Assembly: GCF_023016805.1 (NCBI RefSeq)
Contig: NZ_JALKCH010000007.1
Coordinates: 124,001-188,000 of the forward strand
Direction: 5' to 3'
Length of the DNA stretch: 64,000 nucleotides
Source of the DNA: Ancylobacter crimeensis
GTDB taxonomy: Bacteria > Pseudomonadota > Alphaproteobacteria > Rhizobiales > Xanthobacteraceae
The translations under genes and the position numbers were made by a program. The notes beneath the pieces were generated by a model. That model saw nothing but the letters and a program-made list of their open reading frames with translations. It was not told the origin of the DNA and ran no database searches. Position 1 is the stretch's first letter, and each line of letters opens with the position of its first letter. This document shows, piece after piece, positions 63,333-64,000 of the stretch.

Positions 63333-64000
63333 ATGCCAACGATCAAGCTAAACCGAAAGAACGTGGCGGGGCTCCTGCCGGCAGCGCGCGTTGTCACCTA
63401 CTTCGACACCGACGTTCCGGGACTGGGGCTGCGGATCATGCCGACCGGAACACGGAGCTGGGTGCTGGAATATCGTCCGGGGGCAGGTGGCAGGGGTGTC
63501 GCCAAGCGGCGCATCAAGATTGGTGGCACCGAAATGTCGCCAGAGGATGCCAAGGCTGCGGCACTGGACATGCTGGCGGCCATCCGGCAGGGGGGCGATC
63601 CTGCGGCTGAGAGGCGGGCAGAGCGGGCGGCCGAAACAGTGGGCGAGCTGTGCGATGCTTATCTCGCGAGGCACGTTGAGCCGAAGCGCAAAGGCCGGAC
63701 GGCGGCCTACTACAAGCAACTGATCGAAAGCCACATAAGGCCGGCACTTGGAGCGAAGCGGGCAGTTACGGTCAGTCGTGAAGACGTTGACCGGTTTCAC
63801 CGGCGTGTCGCATCGCCTTCGAAAGAGGGGCGGGGAGGGCGAACCGCGGCGAACCGGGCCCTAACATTACTAAGTGGCATTTATAACTGGGCTGGTGAAA
63901 TGAATTTGGTGCCAGAGGGGTGCAATCCCTGTGGGCGGGTCGAAAAATTCAAGGAGCAGGCCAAGGAACGCTACCTGACAGCAGAAGAACTCACCCGCCT
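63333..64000 (+). CDS. Tyrosine-type integrase, N-terminal part (runs off the window)
   Basis: 222 codons of a P4-family-like integrase are in view. ATG 63333 follows GGAGG. The N-terminal DUF4102-like arm-binding domain reads MPTIKLNRKNVAGLLPAARV and DVPGLGLRIMPTGTRSWVLE, with IKIGGTEMSPEDAKAAALDM. The core-binding domain follows with ETVGELCDAYLARHVEPKRK and ANRALTLLSGIYNWAGEMNL, ending at ERYLTAEELTRL where the catalytic domain begins. The catalytic R-H-R-Y residues lie beyond the window. It directs insertion into tRNA-Pro. Confidence 0.92.
   Translation, partial: MPTIKLNRKNVAGLLPAARVVTYFDTDVPGLGLRIMPTGTRSWVLEYRPGAGGRGVAKRRIKIGGTEMSPEDAKAAALDMLAAIRQGGDPAAERRAERAAETVGELCDAYLARHVEPKRKGRTAAYYKQLIESHIRPALGAKRAVTVSREDVDRFHRRVASPSKEGRGGRTAANRALTLLSGIYNWAGEMNLVPEGCNPCGRVEKFKEQAKERYLTAEELTR

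Overview
The window is GC-rich DNA with short intergenic gaps, many ATGA/GTGA gene overlaps and frequent GTG starts. It looks like an alphaproteobacterial chromosome of the order Hyphomicrobiales. Supporting signs are the block CBP3-like chaperone / DUF177 / plsX / fabH / ihfA / merR, the chvE-gguA-gguB transporter and the osmoregulated-glucan genes opgG-opgH. A four-cysteine cytochrome c of the methanol-metabolism type suggests a Xanthobacteraceae-like methylotroph relative, but the species is inference.

Layout. 1-12.7 kb: a gene tail cut by the window edge, a divergent ClC anion transporter, opgGH, a marR-FUSC-DUF1656-HlyD aromatic-acid efflux operon, then on the minus strand acetate kinase, a phosphate acetyltransferase-type enzyme and a cytochrome c. 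12.8-30.6 kb: one minus-strand sugar operon of about 17.7 kb. It opens with a GntR-type operator/promoter and the ytfQ-ytfR-ytfT-yjfF transporter. A GntR regulator and five genes for non-phosphorylative L-arabinose oxidation follow, then dgoK-dgoA for D-galactose, then chvE-gguA-gguB and an intrinsic terminator. The dehydrogenase, lactonase and dehydratase can serve both sugars. After dehydration the C5 branch leads to 2-oxoglutarate and the C6 branch to pyruvate plus glyceraldehyde-3-phosphate.

30.8-36.1 kb: flavin reductase with its own GntR regulator, several very small proteins, an MFS exporter behind a promoter plus terminator-like leader, and an HPP membrane protein. 36.2-39.7 kb: a 3.5-kb mobilizable element inserted in tRNA-Ser(GCT). 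It carries a large serine recombinase, an unknown protein, a relaxase and a MobC-like protein. Joining its two ends in silico makes a continuous recombinase gene that ends 11 bases before mobC, so excision would place the mobilization genes under the recombinase promoter. This is the most interesting structure in the window.

39.9-52.1 kb: a small HTH protein, succinate-semialdehyde-type dehydrogenase, OxlT-type oxalate/formate antiporter, diguanylate cyclase, a ureohydrolase-nitrilase pair, an MFS transporter, a VanZ-like protein, an amino-acid binding protein and a DadA-like oxidoreductase. 52.3-58.1 kb: housekeeping genes, with bamE divergent from the chaperone-DUF177-plsX-fabH block, then ihfA and merR. 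58.1-62.9 kb: an RlpA-like protein, a nitroreductase, a glycosyltransferase with a coiled-coil tail and a Tat-exported amidohydrolase. 63.1-64 kb: the border of a second integrated element, with a 3' fragment of tRNA-Pro(GGG) followed by a tyrosine integrase that runs off the window.
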